In this document: one piece after another, positions 8,213-16,012 of the stretch
How positions within the stretch are numbered: the stretch's first letter is position 1
Layout: each line of letters begins with the position of its first letter
DNA from: Fulvimarina sp.
GTDB lineage: Bacteria > Pseudomonadota > Alphaproteobacteria > Rhizobiales > Rhizobiaceae
DNA length: 64,000 bases
Direction of reading: 5' to 3'
Assembly (NCBI GenBank): GCA_002700095.1
Contig: PACL01000053.1
Coordinates: 1-64,000, forward strand
The notes under the pieces: generated by a model
Seen by the model: only the letters and a program-made list of their open reading frames with translations
What the model was told of the DNA's origin: nothing
Databases searched by the model: none
Translations under genes and position numbers: made by a program

Positions 8213-9412
8213 CTACTTGGCGGAGGCCAGCGCGACGGGTTCGGGGTCGACGAGAGTGCCAGGGGTCAGGGCCTGGATCCCGTCCACCACGATCTGCTCG
8301 CCGGGCTTCAGCCCCTCGGCGACGACCCTGAGGCCATCGACCGAGGCGCCGAGCTGGACGGTGCGGTATTCGACCTTGTGGTCGTCGCCGACGACGAGGA
8401 CGAACTTGCGGTCCTGATCGGTGCCGACGGCGCGCTCGCTGATCAGCAGCCTGTCCTCGGGCTTCGGCTGGCCGAGGCGGATGCGGACGAATTCGCCGGG
8501 AATGAGCGAGCCCTTGGGATTGTCGATCGCGGCCCGGATGCGCAGGGTGCCGCTCTGCGGGTCGACCTCGTTGCCGATCAGCTGGACGTGGCCGCGCAGC
8601 GCCGGCTTGTTGCCTTCACCGTCGAAGCGCTGCACCTCGACCGGGATGTCGCCATAGGCCGGCAGCGGGCCGTCCTGGGCGGGGAGCGCGGAGAGGATGC
8701 CGGCGACCTCGCCCGCATCGACGTCGAAGCCGGCATAGATCGGATCGACCGAGACCATGGTCGCAAGCACCGGCGACGACAGCCCGGCCGCGACGAGATT
8801 GCCCGCGCTGACCTCGATCTGGCCGATCCGCCCGTCGATCGGCGCGCGGACCTCGGTATAGCCGAGATCCAGCTCGGCGGTCCGCAGCGCCGCCTTGGCC
8901 GCGTCGGCGCTGGCGACCGCCTGGTCATAGGCGCTGGAGCGCTGGTCGAGGGTGCTCTGGGAAACCGTGCGCGAGGTGACGAGGGATTTCGCGCGCTCCA
9001 CTTCCAGCGCCGCCAGGTGCACCTGTGCCTCGGCGGCCTCGACGTCGGCGCGGGCCCGCGCGACGGTCGCCTCGTAGGGAGCCGGATCGATGGTCGCGAC
9101 GCGGTCGCCCTTCTTCACGAGAGCCCCCTCGCGAAAGTGAAAGGCTTCGATCGCGCCGCCGACGCGGGGCCGGATCTGGACCCGGTCGACGGCCTCGAGG
9201 CGCCCGGAATATTCCTTCCAAAGGGTGATGGAGCGCGGCGTCACCGCCGTGACCGGCACGTGCACCGCGGCCGGCTGCGGCGGCTGGGACGGCGAGGCTT
9301 CGCTTGCCACCGCGCGCTCCGGCTCGTTGACGGCCACCGTGGCGGCGCCCGCAGCAATGATGAAAGCGAGGCTCGAACTCCACAGGAGCCGACGAAAGAC
9401 TGTCCGTTTCAT
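8213..9412 (-). CDS. RND efflux periplasmic adaptor (membrane fusion protein)
   Basis: A protein of about 399 residues from the ATG at 9412; a GTG three codons upstream (9421) is an alternative. The first ~25 residues (MKRTVFRRLLWSSSLAFIIA) form a signal peptide or N-terminal anchor. The rest follows the AcrA/MexE order: a barrel-sandwich lipoyl-like half with RIQIRPRVGG-type strands (here VQIRPRVGGAIEAFHF), a coiled-coil hairpin rich in Ala and Glu (residues ~100-170), the second lipoyl half (GYTEVRAPIDGRIGQ), a beta-barrel, and a membrane-proximal domain. It bridges the pump to an outer-membrane channel. First gene of a two-gene operon with the pump; a strong hairpin lies between them. A long leader with TetR-like operators precedes it. 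Confidence 0.95.
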   Translation of the reverse strand: MKRTVFRRLLWSSSLAFIIAAGAATVAVNEPERAVASEASPSQPPQPAAVHVPVTAVTPRSITLWKEYSGRLEAVDRVQIRPRVGGAIEAFHFREGALVKKGDRVATIDPAPYEATVARARADVEAAEAQVHLAALEVERAKSLVTSRTVSQSTLDQRSSAYDQAVASADAAKAALRTAELDLGYTEVRAPIDGRIGQIEVSAGNLVAAGLSSPVLATMVSVDPIYAGFDVDAGEVAGILSALPAQDGPLPAYGDIPVEVQRFDGEGNKPALRGHVQLIGNEVDPQSGTLRIRAAIDNPKGSLIPGEFVRIRLGQPKPEDRLLISERAVGTDQDRKFVLVVGDDHKVEYRTVQLGASVDGLRVVAEGLKPGEQIVVDGIQALTPGTLVDPEPVALASAK

Positions 9413-9559
9413 ATGCGTCACTCGTGAAGGTGAATGGGATGGCGGCGCCAGCCGGCGATGTCGCAGTGGATGGTCGCGCAGGATGAGCTGTCAGATTGGA
9501 TAGCTGGCGCGTCAGGTGCCGGGAGCGGCATTACGGCAAGCGCGCCGGGCGTTTCGTCG

Positions 9560-9685
9560 TCAGCGGATGTCGTGACCTCGGACGGTGGCAAGCGTCATGG
9601 AGAACCGGCTCGCTTTTGCCGTCGCCGGAAATGCCGCGCGGCCTGCGGCGGACACCTCGGCGGCAAGGGCACTGGAACCGCGCAT
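9560..9685 (-). CDS. Possible 41-residue leader peptide upstream of the efflux adaptor
   Basis: An ATG at 9685 is preceded by GGAGA with 6 nt spacing, and the frame runs 41 codons to a TGA at 9560, about 150 bp before the adaptor start. The peptide is Ala/Arg/Ser-rich, with no recognised motif. If translated it could be an attenuating upstream frame, since the transcript from the predicted promoter would contain it. This is suggested only by the ribosome-binding site and position. Confidence 0.25.
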   Translation of the reverse strand: MRGSSALAAEVSAAGRAAFPATAKASRFSMTLATVRGHDIR

Positions 9686-9750
9686 CGACCGTCTCCATAT
9701 CCTCGGGGCCCAGTGCCGACGGGCACTCCCAAACGGCGAAACTATTTCTA

Positions 9751-9762
9751 TACCGTTCGGTA
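9751..9762. promoter_or_regulatory. TetR-type operator candidate, downstream of efflux promoter
   Basis: TACCGTTCGGTA is a palindrome with perfect TACCG/CGGTA arms. It falls just downstream of the predicted leftward -10 element, around the expected transcription start, so a bound repressor would block initiation. A related element lies 55 bp away. Confidence 0.55.
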
Positions 9763-9767
9763 CGGAT

Positions 9768-9796
9768 TAGTTAGGCCGCCGGCTTCTCTCGGTCAA
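9768..9796 (-). promoter_or_regulatory. Predicted sigma-70-type promoter of the efflux operon
   Basis: On the minus strand TTGACC (9796-9791), a 17-nt spacer, then TAACTA (9773-9768). The -35 match is good and the -10 match moderate. Spacing and the flanking palindromes support it. Confidence 0.5.
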
Positions 9797-9805
9797 GAGA
9801 AAAAT

Positions 9806-9817
9806 TACCGATTGGTA
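9806..9817. promoter_or_regulatory. Second TetR-type operator candidate, upstream of the -35
   Basis: TACCGATTGGTA has TACC/GGTA arms and matches the other palindrome at 10 of 12 positions. It lies immediately upstream of the predicted -35 element, so the pair brackets the promoter. Confidence 0.5.
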
Positions 9818-10093
9818 TGAAAATAGATTGGTGTCTTCGCGGGGACCCTGGGACCATTGGTGCCGGTGACCCGGAAGGCCCAGTCCTATGTCACTGGTTT
9901 CCTCACCGCGCGGCGCTCGAGCGGTCACCCTGTGGACCAGTCGAAGACCGAAGCGCCGACACGATTTGTGGAACAGAAGACGGATCGGCGACGGCGGGCC
10001 GCCTCCCGCTACGGGAGACCTCTTTCCGCGGCCGGACACGGCAGGCGAAGCATCTCTGCCGCCCCACATAGTCATGGTCCGACTCCGACTGGA

Positions 10094-10128
10094 TCGTCGA
10101 TGCGGCCGGAGACCGGCCGCATCGACGA
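10094..10128 (-). terminator. 16-bp perfect hairpin past the end of the MoxR-type operon
   Basis: TCGTCGATGCGGCCGG, loop AGA, then the exact complement. It starts 24 bp beyond the last stop codon of the leftward four-gene operon (10152). No T-tract follows, so it may act as a transcript-end or mRNA-stability element rather than a classical terminator. Confidence 0.5.
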
Positions 10129-10151
10129 GACAGCGCTCTTCCCGCCGTGGG

Positions 10152-12236
10152 TCAGCGACCCTCGCGGTACCAGGTCGCCGACAGCGCCAGGAGCAGCACG
10201 GCGAGGCCGAGGAAGCCGGCGAACAGCGGCGTGCGGTCGACGCCGCGCAGGATCGTTTCGTCGGTCGTCTTGAGGCCGATCCAGTCCCGCCCGTCGCCAT
10301 CGGCCCGGCCGCTGATCGGGACGATGCGCGGCACCGTCACCTCGCTCGATCCCTCGGTCCCGATGCGGCGCGCGCTGCCGCGGGTTGCCTCGGACATTGG
10401 CTCCAGCTTCGTGGTCGTCGAGATCGCCTCGCGATACTCCCGCGGATTGACCGGGCCGACCGTGCCGAGGGCGCGCAGATCGCCGTTCGCAGCCTGGAAG
10501 AGCCCCATCTCGTCGGTCTTGAGGACGCCCTCCCACAGCCCGGGGCTGACATTGGCCAGCGGCAGGTTCTCTGCCCGGCCGGACGGGGTGATCACCGTCG
10601 CCGGCCCCGGATCGTCGCCGATGGTCTGGCGGGGGACGACGAGGTCGGAGCCCCGCGCTTCGGCCTCGAGGGACTCCTCGTCGAGTTCGGGCTCCTTCAT
10701 CAGCCAGTGGGCGACGCGCCGGAACAGGGCGACATGCGGCCCGCCCCCTTCGAAGCCGCGCGACCACAGCCATTCCTGATCGGACAGAAGCAGCGCGATG
10801 CGGCCCTCGCCGGCGCGGTCGAGCACCAGCAGCGGCTTGTCGTCGGGCCCGGTCATCACCGTCTCGCCCTTCGTCTCGCCGACGTCGATGGAGCGGAACC
10901 ACGGGCTCCAGTCCGGCGGCTCGGCGTTGGAGCCGGGCAGGTTGCGGGTGACGGGATGCTTCTGGCCGAGCTCCGACACCTGCGGATAGAACGCCTTGTC
11001 CTCGATCTGCCCGGTCGGCAGCGCCGGCAGGATCCACTGCAGCGGGGTCTGGGCGATGGATTCGTTGCCGGCATATTCCGGCCCGGACGCGATCAGCATC
11101 GCGCCGCCATTCTCCACATACTGGGCGATGTAGTCGAAATACAGGGACGGCAGGACGCCGCGCTCCTGGTAGCGGTCGAAGATGATCAGGTCGAAGTCGT
11201 TGATCTTCTCGACGAACAGCTCCCGCGTCGGGAAGGCGATCAGCGAGAGTTCGTCGATCGGCGTGCCGTCCTGCTTTTCCGGCGGCCTGAGGATGGTGAA
11301 GTGGACGAGATCGACGGTGGCGTCAGACTTCAAGAGGTTGCGCCAGGTGCGCTCGCCGGCATGGGGCTCGCCCGAGACCAGCAGGACGCGGAGGTTCTCG
11401 CGAATGCCGTCGACGACGGCGATCGCCTTGTTGTTGACGCCGGTGATCTCCCGCTCGTCGCGGGCGACGGACAGTTCGATGATGTTCTTGCCCGCGCGCG
11501 GCAGGCTGAAGGGAACCGTCTCGTCGGCGCCGGGCGTCGCCTGCTCGCGCGAGACGAGGTCGCCGTTCAGGAAGACCTGCACCGGCACCGGCGTCGTGCC
11601 GGCGCCCGATCCCTCCTCGATCACCCGGTAGGTCAGCCGCTGCTCCTCGTCGACGAGGCCGAAGCGCGGGCTGTTGGTGATCTCGATCCGCCGGTCGAAT
11701 TCGTCCTCGTGGCCGGTGACGAGGGCGTGGACCGGCGCGTCGAAGCCGAGCCTCGCGGCGGCGTCGGGAATGTCGTGGACCTGCCCGTCGGTGACCATGA
11801 TGGCGCCGGCGACCCGGCCGGGCGCGACGTCCTGAAGCGAGGTCGCGAGCGCGCCGAACAGCGCCGTCGTCGCGTCGTCCGAGGGGGTGCCTGAGGATCT
11901 CGCCTCGACGGTCCGCACCTCGAACTGCGGGAACCGCGCAAGGCTCTCCTTCAGGGCCGCCTCGACCTTGTCGGCCTGCGCCGTGCGGTCGCCGATCGAC
12001 TGGCTCTGGCTGCGGTCGACGACGAGGGAGACGACGCTCTTCATCGGGTCGCGCTCCTCCCGCAGCATCACCGGGTTGGCTAGCGCGAGGATCAGCGCCG
12101 CGATCGCCAGGATGCGCACCAGCGCGCCATGGGTCCGGGCGGCGAGGAGCACCAGCGCCAGGATCGCCGCCGGAATGCCCAGGGCGGCGAGGACGGGCCA
12201 GGAGAAGAACGGGTCGAACGCGATGGACCAGGTCAT
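10152..12236 (-). CDS. Membrane protein with glutamine-amidotransferase-like domain, last gene of MoxR operon
   Basis: A 694-residue protein. Two N-terminal membrane segments (about residues 12-34 and 38-56, ending ALILALANPVMLREE) precede a VWA-like portion (VVSLVVDRSQSQS). A large soluble domain follows whose segment with DLIIFDRYQERGVLPSLYF and GGAMLIASGPEYAG resembles a class I glutamine-amidotransferase-like fold, and a final transmembrane helix sits near 670-688. It overlaps the preceding DUF4159 gene by ATGA, so the two are translationally coupled. Comparable proteins are annotated only as membrane proteins of MoxR/BatA-like operons. A role in envelope or stress biology is inferred; no enzymatic activity is claimed. 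Confidence 0.8.
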   Translation of the reverse strand: MTWSIAFDPFFSWPVLAALGIPAAILALVLLAARTHGALVRILAIAALILALANPVMLREERDPMKSVVSLVVDRSQSQSIGDRTAQADKVEAALKESLARFPQFEVRTVEARSSGTPSDDATTALFGALATSLQDVAPGRVAGAIMVTDGQVHDIPDAAARLGFDAPVHALVTGHEDEFDRRIEITNSPRFGLVDEEQRLTYRVIEEGSGAGTTPVPVQVFLNGDLVSREQATPGADETVPFSLPRAGKNIIELSVARDEREITGVNNKAIAVVDGIRENLRVLLVSGEPHAGERTWRNLLKSDATVDLVHFTILRPPEKQDGTPIDELSLIAFPTRELFVEKINDFDLIIFDRYQERGVLPSLYFDYIAQYVENGGAMLIASGPEYAGNESIAQTPLQWILPALPTGQIEDKAFYPQVSELGQKHPVTRNLPGSNAEPPDWSPWFRSIDVGETKGETVMTGPDDKPLLVLDRAGEGRIALLLSDQEWLWSRGFEGGGPHVALFRRVAHWLMKEPELDEESLEAEARGSDLVVPRQTIGDDPGPATVITPSGRAENLPLANVSPGLWEGVLKTDEMGLFQAANGDLRALGTVGPVNPREYREAISTTTKLEPMSEATRGSARRIGTEGSSEVTVPRIVPISGRADGDGRDWIGLKTTDETILRGVDRTPLFAGFLGLAVLLLALSATWYREGR

Positions 12237-15088
12237 TGTCCGAGCCTTTCGAGCAGCGCCGGGACGTGGACCTGATCGGCCTTGTAGTTGCCGGTGAGGA
12301 CGTACATCACGATGTTGACGCCCGACCGATAGGCCATCTCGCGCTGGGATGGATCGGAGGAGTCGGTCGGGTAGAGGAAGAGGCCCTTGTCATCCACGGC
12401 CCAGGCCCCGGCGAAGTCGTTCGAGGTGATCATGATCGAGGAGACGCCGTCGCCGCCGCGGGCGGGGCGGGCCGTGCCCTCGGCATCGGGCACCAGCGAT
12501 TCGACCCAGAGCGGCGAATCCGAATGCAGGCCCGGAAACGATGCCAGGATGTAGAACGCCTTGGTCAGGACGTGGTCCGGCGGCACCGGCTCGAGCGGCG
12601 GAATGTCGAGGCCGCCGAGAATGTCGCGCAACCGCCGCTGACCGGCGGAGACGTTGCCGGACAGCGAGGAGAGGGTGTCGTCCGACACGTCGAACAGCAC
12701 CGTCCCGCCCTGCTTCATATAGGCGTCGATGCGGCTGATGGCGTCCTGGGACGGCATCGGCGCGTCGGCGCTGACCGGCCAGTAGAGCAGCGGGTAGAAG
12801 GACAGCTCGTCGGTGGCGATGTTGACGCCCATCGGGTCGCCCGGCTCGAGCGCGGTCTTGGCGCCGATATATTGCGACAGGCCGCGCAGCCCGTCCCGCG
12901 ACCGGTCGTCGATGGCGCCGTCGCCGGTCTCGACATAGGCGAGATGGGTCTGGGACGTCGCCTCGATGGCCTTCTGGACGTCGAAGCTGTCGGATTGCTC
13001 GATCGTCTGGGCGACGGCCGCATGGGGCGAGGCGAGGAGCGCCGCGCCGGCAAGGCCGAGCCCGCAGGCGAGCGCGATCGACACCGCCGCTCCCGAGGAG
13101 CGGCCGGAGAGCCGCCCTGCGAAGCGGCCGATGCCGCCGCTCAGCCACAGCATGGCCAAGGCATCCAGCGCGAACAGCACCAGCGCCGCAGCAAACAGCC
13201 AGGGTCGCAGGTCGAGGCTGTCGGCGTCGGCATAGGGCCGCGCGTCGGTGGCCGCGCCGAGGTCGAGGTCGGGCAGCGGCGCCAGCCGCGCCGAGGGCCC
13301 GAGGAGATTGTGCGCCACATAGCCCTCTTCGCTGCCATAGAGTCCCGGGGGGTGCTGCAGCCCGACGGGCGACGGCGCATCGACCGCCAGCGACAGGGGC
13401 TGCGCCTCCGGGCCGGGCGACACCAGACGGCCGGTGCCGTCGAGGACGCGGTAGGGCGGCAAACTCTCGGCCGCCGTCTGGCCGTCCGGCGCGCCGGCAT
13501 TGGCCCGCGACAGGCTGACGATCCGGCGCAGCATCGAGACGAAGGCGCCGGAGATCGGCAGGTTCGACCAGGTCGCCTCCGCGGTCACGTGAAACAGGAC
13601 GATGGTGCCGGCCCCCTGGCTGCGCGCGGTGACGAGGGGCGTGCCGTCGGTGAGGCTCGCCCAGGTGTGATCGGCGAGATCGGCCGAGGGTTCGGCGAGG
13701 ATCTGCCGCGAGACGGTCACGTCCTCGGGGACGGCGATCCCGGCAAAGGGGCTGGCTTCGGGAATCGGCGCGAGCTTCTGCGGCTCGGACCAGGACATGG
13801 CGCCGCCGAGCTGGCGTTCGCCGGCCCGCAGCCGGACCGGGACGAGCCCATCCTCGCCGGTGCTCGCTGCGAGCCGCGGCCCGGCGAAGCGGACGAGGTA
13901 GCCGCCATTCTCGACGAAGGCCTGAAGCTCGGTCTGCGCCTCCTCCGGCAGGACGCCGATGTCGGCGAGCACCACCACCGACGGCTTGCGCTCCAGAAGC
14001 TCCGGGATCGCCTTGCCGAGATCGGCGGTCGATGGGCGCACCACGTCGGCGAAGGGTCCGAGCGCCCGCGAGATGTAATAGAGCGGCGACAGCAGCGGCT
14101 GCGCCTCGTCGGAGGATTCGCCCGAGATGAGCGCGACGCGGCGGCGGCGGAAGGAATCGTCGAGCAGCCGCACGGCGCCCGCCGTCGCGGCGCCCTGGAC
14201 CTCGATGCGGGCGATGTCGTTGCGCATCTCCACCGGAATCTGGAAGCGCGCCTCGCCGATGCCGTCGCTGCCGGAGAAGGCGACCGGCGCAGTACCGACC
14301 TCGCGCGACTGGGCGTCCCTGGCAATCAGCGTGAAGGCGCCGGCCGGAACGCCGGACGGGCGGACCGCCGAGACGACCAGTGCTTCAGTGGAGTTGTCGG
14401 CGTTGGTGAGGCCGATCACCCCGTCGAGCGAGGGTTCGTAGACGATCGACTGGCCGGGAGCGAGCGCTGCGAGCGCCTGTGCGGCCTCCTGCGCATCCGG
14501 CGTGTCGAGGCCGTCGGAGAGGAAGACCAGCGAGCCCGGCCGTTCGCCGGCGAGCGCCGTCGCGATCCGCCGTGCCGCGGCGAGGCGCTCGGTCGGTACG
14601 GGACGCGGCCCGGCGGCGGCGAGCCGCTCCAGCGCCGCTGCCGCCTCGACGGGCGAGGCGTCGTCGTCGGGGCCTTCGGCGGAGAACGCCATCGCCACCG
14701 GCCGACCGGTCTCGCCGGCCTGTCGGATCAGCTCCTCGGCGGCGCGCCGACGCTGGTCGAAGTCGCCGCCGGAGGACCAGCCATTGTCGACGAGGATTGC
14801 CAGCGGCCCGGTGCCGGAGATCAGCGTCTCGCGCGGATTGAGGGTGGGGGCGGCCAGCGCGAAGATCACCAGCGCCGCCAGAAGCAGGCGCAGCAGCGTC
14901 AGCCACCACGGGCTCTTCGACGGGGTCTCCTCGCTCTTCAGGACGCGCTGGAGGATGCGCAGCGGCGGAAACGCCTCGACCTGCGGGCGCGGCGGCGTCA
15001 GCTTCAGGAGCCACCAGATCACCGGCAAGGCGAGGAGGCCGGCCAAAACGAAGGGCGCGCCGAAGCTGAGTGCGAGACCGCCGATCAC
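12233..15088 (-). CDS. DUF4159 protein with N-terminal BatA-like domain
   Basis: About 951 residues from the GTG at 15088, which overlaps the DUF58 stop as GTGA; the open frame extends further up but that part lies inside the DUF58 gene. The N-terminus (LSFGAPFVLAGLLALPVIWW) matches the two-helix BatA/aerotolerance-regulator N-terminal domain, followed by a VWA-like region (GPLAILVDNGWSSGGDFDQR). Another pair of hydrophobic segments lies near 650-700. The last ~210 residues, after a signal-like stretch ending SPHAAVAQ, form the DUF4159 domain (LSFYPLLYWPV, ISRIDAYMKQGGTVLFDVSD). Probably a large inner-membrane protein with extensive periplasmic parts. It works with the MoxR ATPase and DUF58 protein encoded upstream; exact role unknown. 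Confidence 0.85.
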   Translation of the reverse strand: MIGGLALSFGAPFVLAGLLALPVIWWLLKLTPPRPQVEAFPPLRILQRVLKSEETPSKSPWWLTLLRLLLAALVIFALAAPTLNPRETLISGTGPLAILVDNGWSSGGDFDQRRRAAEELIRQAGETGRPVAMAFSAEGPDDDASPVEAAAALERLAAAGPRPVPTERLAAARRIATALAGERPGSLVFLSDGLDTPDAQEAAQALAALAPGQSIVYEPSLDGVIGLTNADNSTEALVVSAVRPSGVPAGAFTLIARDAQSREVGTAPVAFSGSDGIGEARFQIPVEMRNDIARIEVQGAATAGAVRLLDDSFRRRRVALISGESSDEAQPLLSPLYYISRALGPFADVVRPSTADLGKAIPELLERKPSVVVLADIGVLPEEAQTELQAFVENGGYLVRFAGPRLAASTGEDGLVPVRLRAGERQLGGAMSWSEPQKLAPIPEASPFAGIAVPEDVTVSRQILAEPSADLADHTWASLTDGTPLVTARSQGAGTIVLFHVTAEATWSNLPISGAFVSMLRRIVSLSRANAGAPDGQTAAESLPPYRVLDGTGRLVSPGPEAQPLSLAVDAPSPVGLQHPPGLYGSEEGYVAHNLLGPSARLAPLPDLDLGAATDARPYADADSLDLRPWLFAAALVLFALDALAMLWLSGGIGRFAGRLSGRSSGAAVSIALACGLGLAGAALLASPHAAVAQTIEQSDSFDVQKAIEATSQTHLAYVETGDGAIDDRSRDGLRGLSQYIGAKTALEPGDPMGVNIATDELSFYPLLYWPVSADAPMPSQDAISRIDAYMKQGGTVLFDVSDDTLSSLSGNVSAGQRRLRDILGGLDIPPLEPVPPDHVLTKAFYILASFPGLHSDSPLWVESLVPDAEGTARPARGGDGVSSIMITSNDFAGAWAVDDKGLFLYPTDSSDPSQREMAYRSGVNIVMYVLTGNYKADQVHVPALLERLGQ

Positions 15089-15996
15089 GAGCGCGGCCCC
15101 GCGGCCTGCGGAACGCCCGACAGGCGCGTGTGCAGCGCCCCCAGCGCCTCCGAGGCGAGCCGGTCGGTGCGGTGGAAGATGAAGCTCCAGCCGAGCCGGC
15201 GGCAATGGTCGGAGAGGATGTCGCGCCTTGCGCGGTAGAGTTCGGTATATTCGCTCTTCAGCGTCTCGGCCCTTCCGGCGGTGAGGCGTCCGCCGGTCTC
15301 CGGATCGCGGAATTCGGTGCGGCCGGCATAGGGGAACGTCTCTTCCGCCGGATCGGCCACCATCACCAGATGGCCGCGGATGCCGCGCTTGGCCACCTTG
15401 TCGACGAAGGCGAGGATTTCGTCGAGGGGATCGAGGCAGTCGCTGACCATGACGGTCTCCGAGAACCGGCGCAGCCTGTCATCGGGCGGAAACCGGTGCT
15501 GCGGGCGGTCGTTCATCAAGGTGGCGGCGAGGCGCTCGGCGGCATTGCGCGCCGAGATGGGCTCGATCACGCCCGGATAGCCGATCCGCTCGCCGGAGCG
15601 CGACAGGAGCTCGGCAAGAGCCAGCACCAGCACCAGCGCCCGCGATTCCTTGGACACCTCGGAGGCCGTCGAGCGATAGCCCATGGACGAGGACGGGTCG
15701 GCCCAGACCCAGACCGTGTGGGCGGCCTCCCATTCGCGGTCGCGCAGATAGACATGATCGTCCCGCGCCGAGCGGCGCCAGTCGATCCGCGCCACCTGCT
15801 CGCCGTCGACGAAGGGCCGGAACTGCCAGAAATTCTCGCCGATGCCCCGGCGGCGGCGGCCATGCCAGCCGGCGATCACCGTCGAGACGATGCGGCGCGC
15901 CTCGACCAGGAGGTCAGGCAGGAGCACCGCGCGCTGGCGGGCGCGGACCAGCGCGTCGGAAGCATGGGTGAGTTCGACGGTGGAGCCGATCGGCAT
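15085..15996 (-). CDS. DUF58 domain-containing protein
   Basis: A 303-residue soluble protein carrying the DUF58 signature: GENFWQFRPFVDGEQVARID followed by W-R-R-S-A-R, then a VWA-like fold (VWVWADPSSSMGY with the D-x-S-x-S metal motif, here D-P-S-S-S). DUF58 proteins are the standard partners of MoxR ATPases. The MoxR stop lies 16 bp upstream of this start and the next gene overlaps by 4 bases, so all are one operon. The VWA domain is expected to be the ATPase's adaptor for substrate proteins, as in other MoxR/VWA pairs. Confidence 0.92.
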   Translation of the reverse strand: MPIGSTVELTHASDALVRARQRAVLLPDLLVEARRIVSTVIAGWHGRRRRGIGENFWQFRPFVDGEQVARIDWRRSARDDHVYLRDREWEAAHTVWVWADPSSSMGYRSTASEVSKESRALVLVLALAELLSRSGERIGYPGVIEPISARNAAERLAATLMNDRPQHRFPPDDRLRRFSETVMVSDCLDPLDEILAFVDKVAKRGIRGHLVMVADPAEETFPYAGRTEFRDPETGGRLTAGRAETLKSEYTELYRARRDILSDHCRRLGWSFIFHRTDRLASEALGALHTRLSGVPQAAGPRS

Positions 15997-16012
15997 CAGG
16001 CCCGTCCCTTCG

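Larger units (their letters stand above)
9413..10151. other. 739-bp region without a convincing protein gene; leader and promoter of the efflux operon
   Basis: None of the open frames here has protein-like composition. The part 9413-9760 would be the untranslated leader of the leftward adaptor gene. The part 9740-9820 is AT-rich relative to its surroundings and carries a promoter and two palindromes. The part 9820-10151 separates it from the leftward operon that ends at 10152 and contains a 16-bp perfect hairpin. A 41-codon leftward open frame (9560-9685) with a good Shine-Dalgarno is the only candidate small gene. Confidence 0.6.

Noticed and set aside
9434-9820. 128-residue rightward frame in the efflux leader region
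   Set aside because: No ribosome-binding site or domain, and it runs through the promoter and operator palindromes.
9888-11894. 668-residue rightward frame from the intergenic region into the MoxR operon
   Set aside because: Mostly antisense to the last gene of the operon; no protein family resemblance.
12236-15238. 1000-residue open frame opposite the DUF4159 gene
   Set aside because: It is the antisense shadow of a clear gene in high-G+C DNA; the sequence is low-complexity, rich in Arg, Gly and Asp, with no domain.
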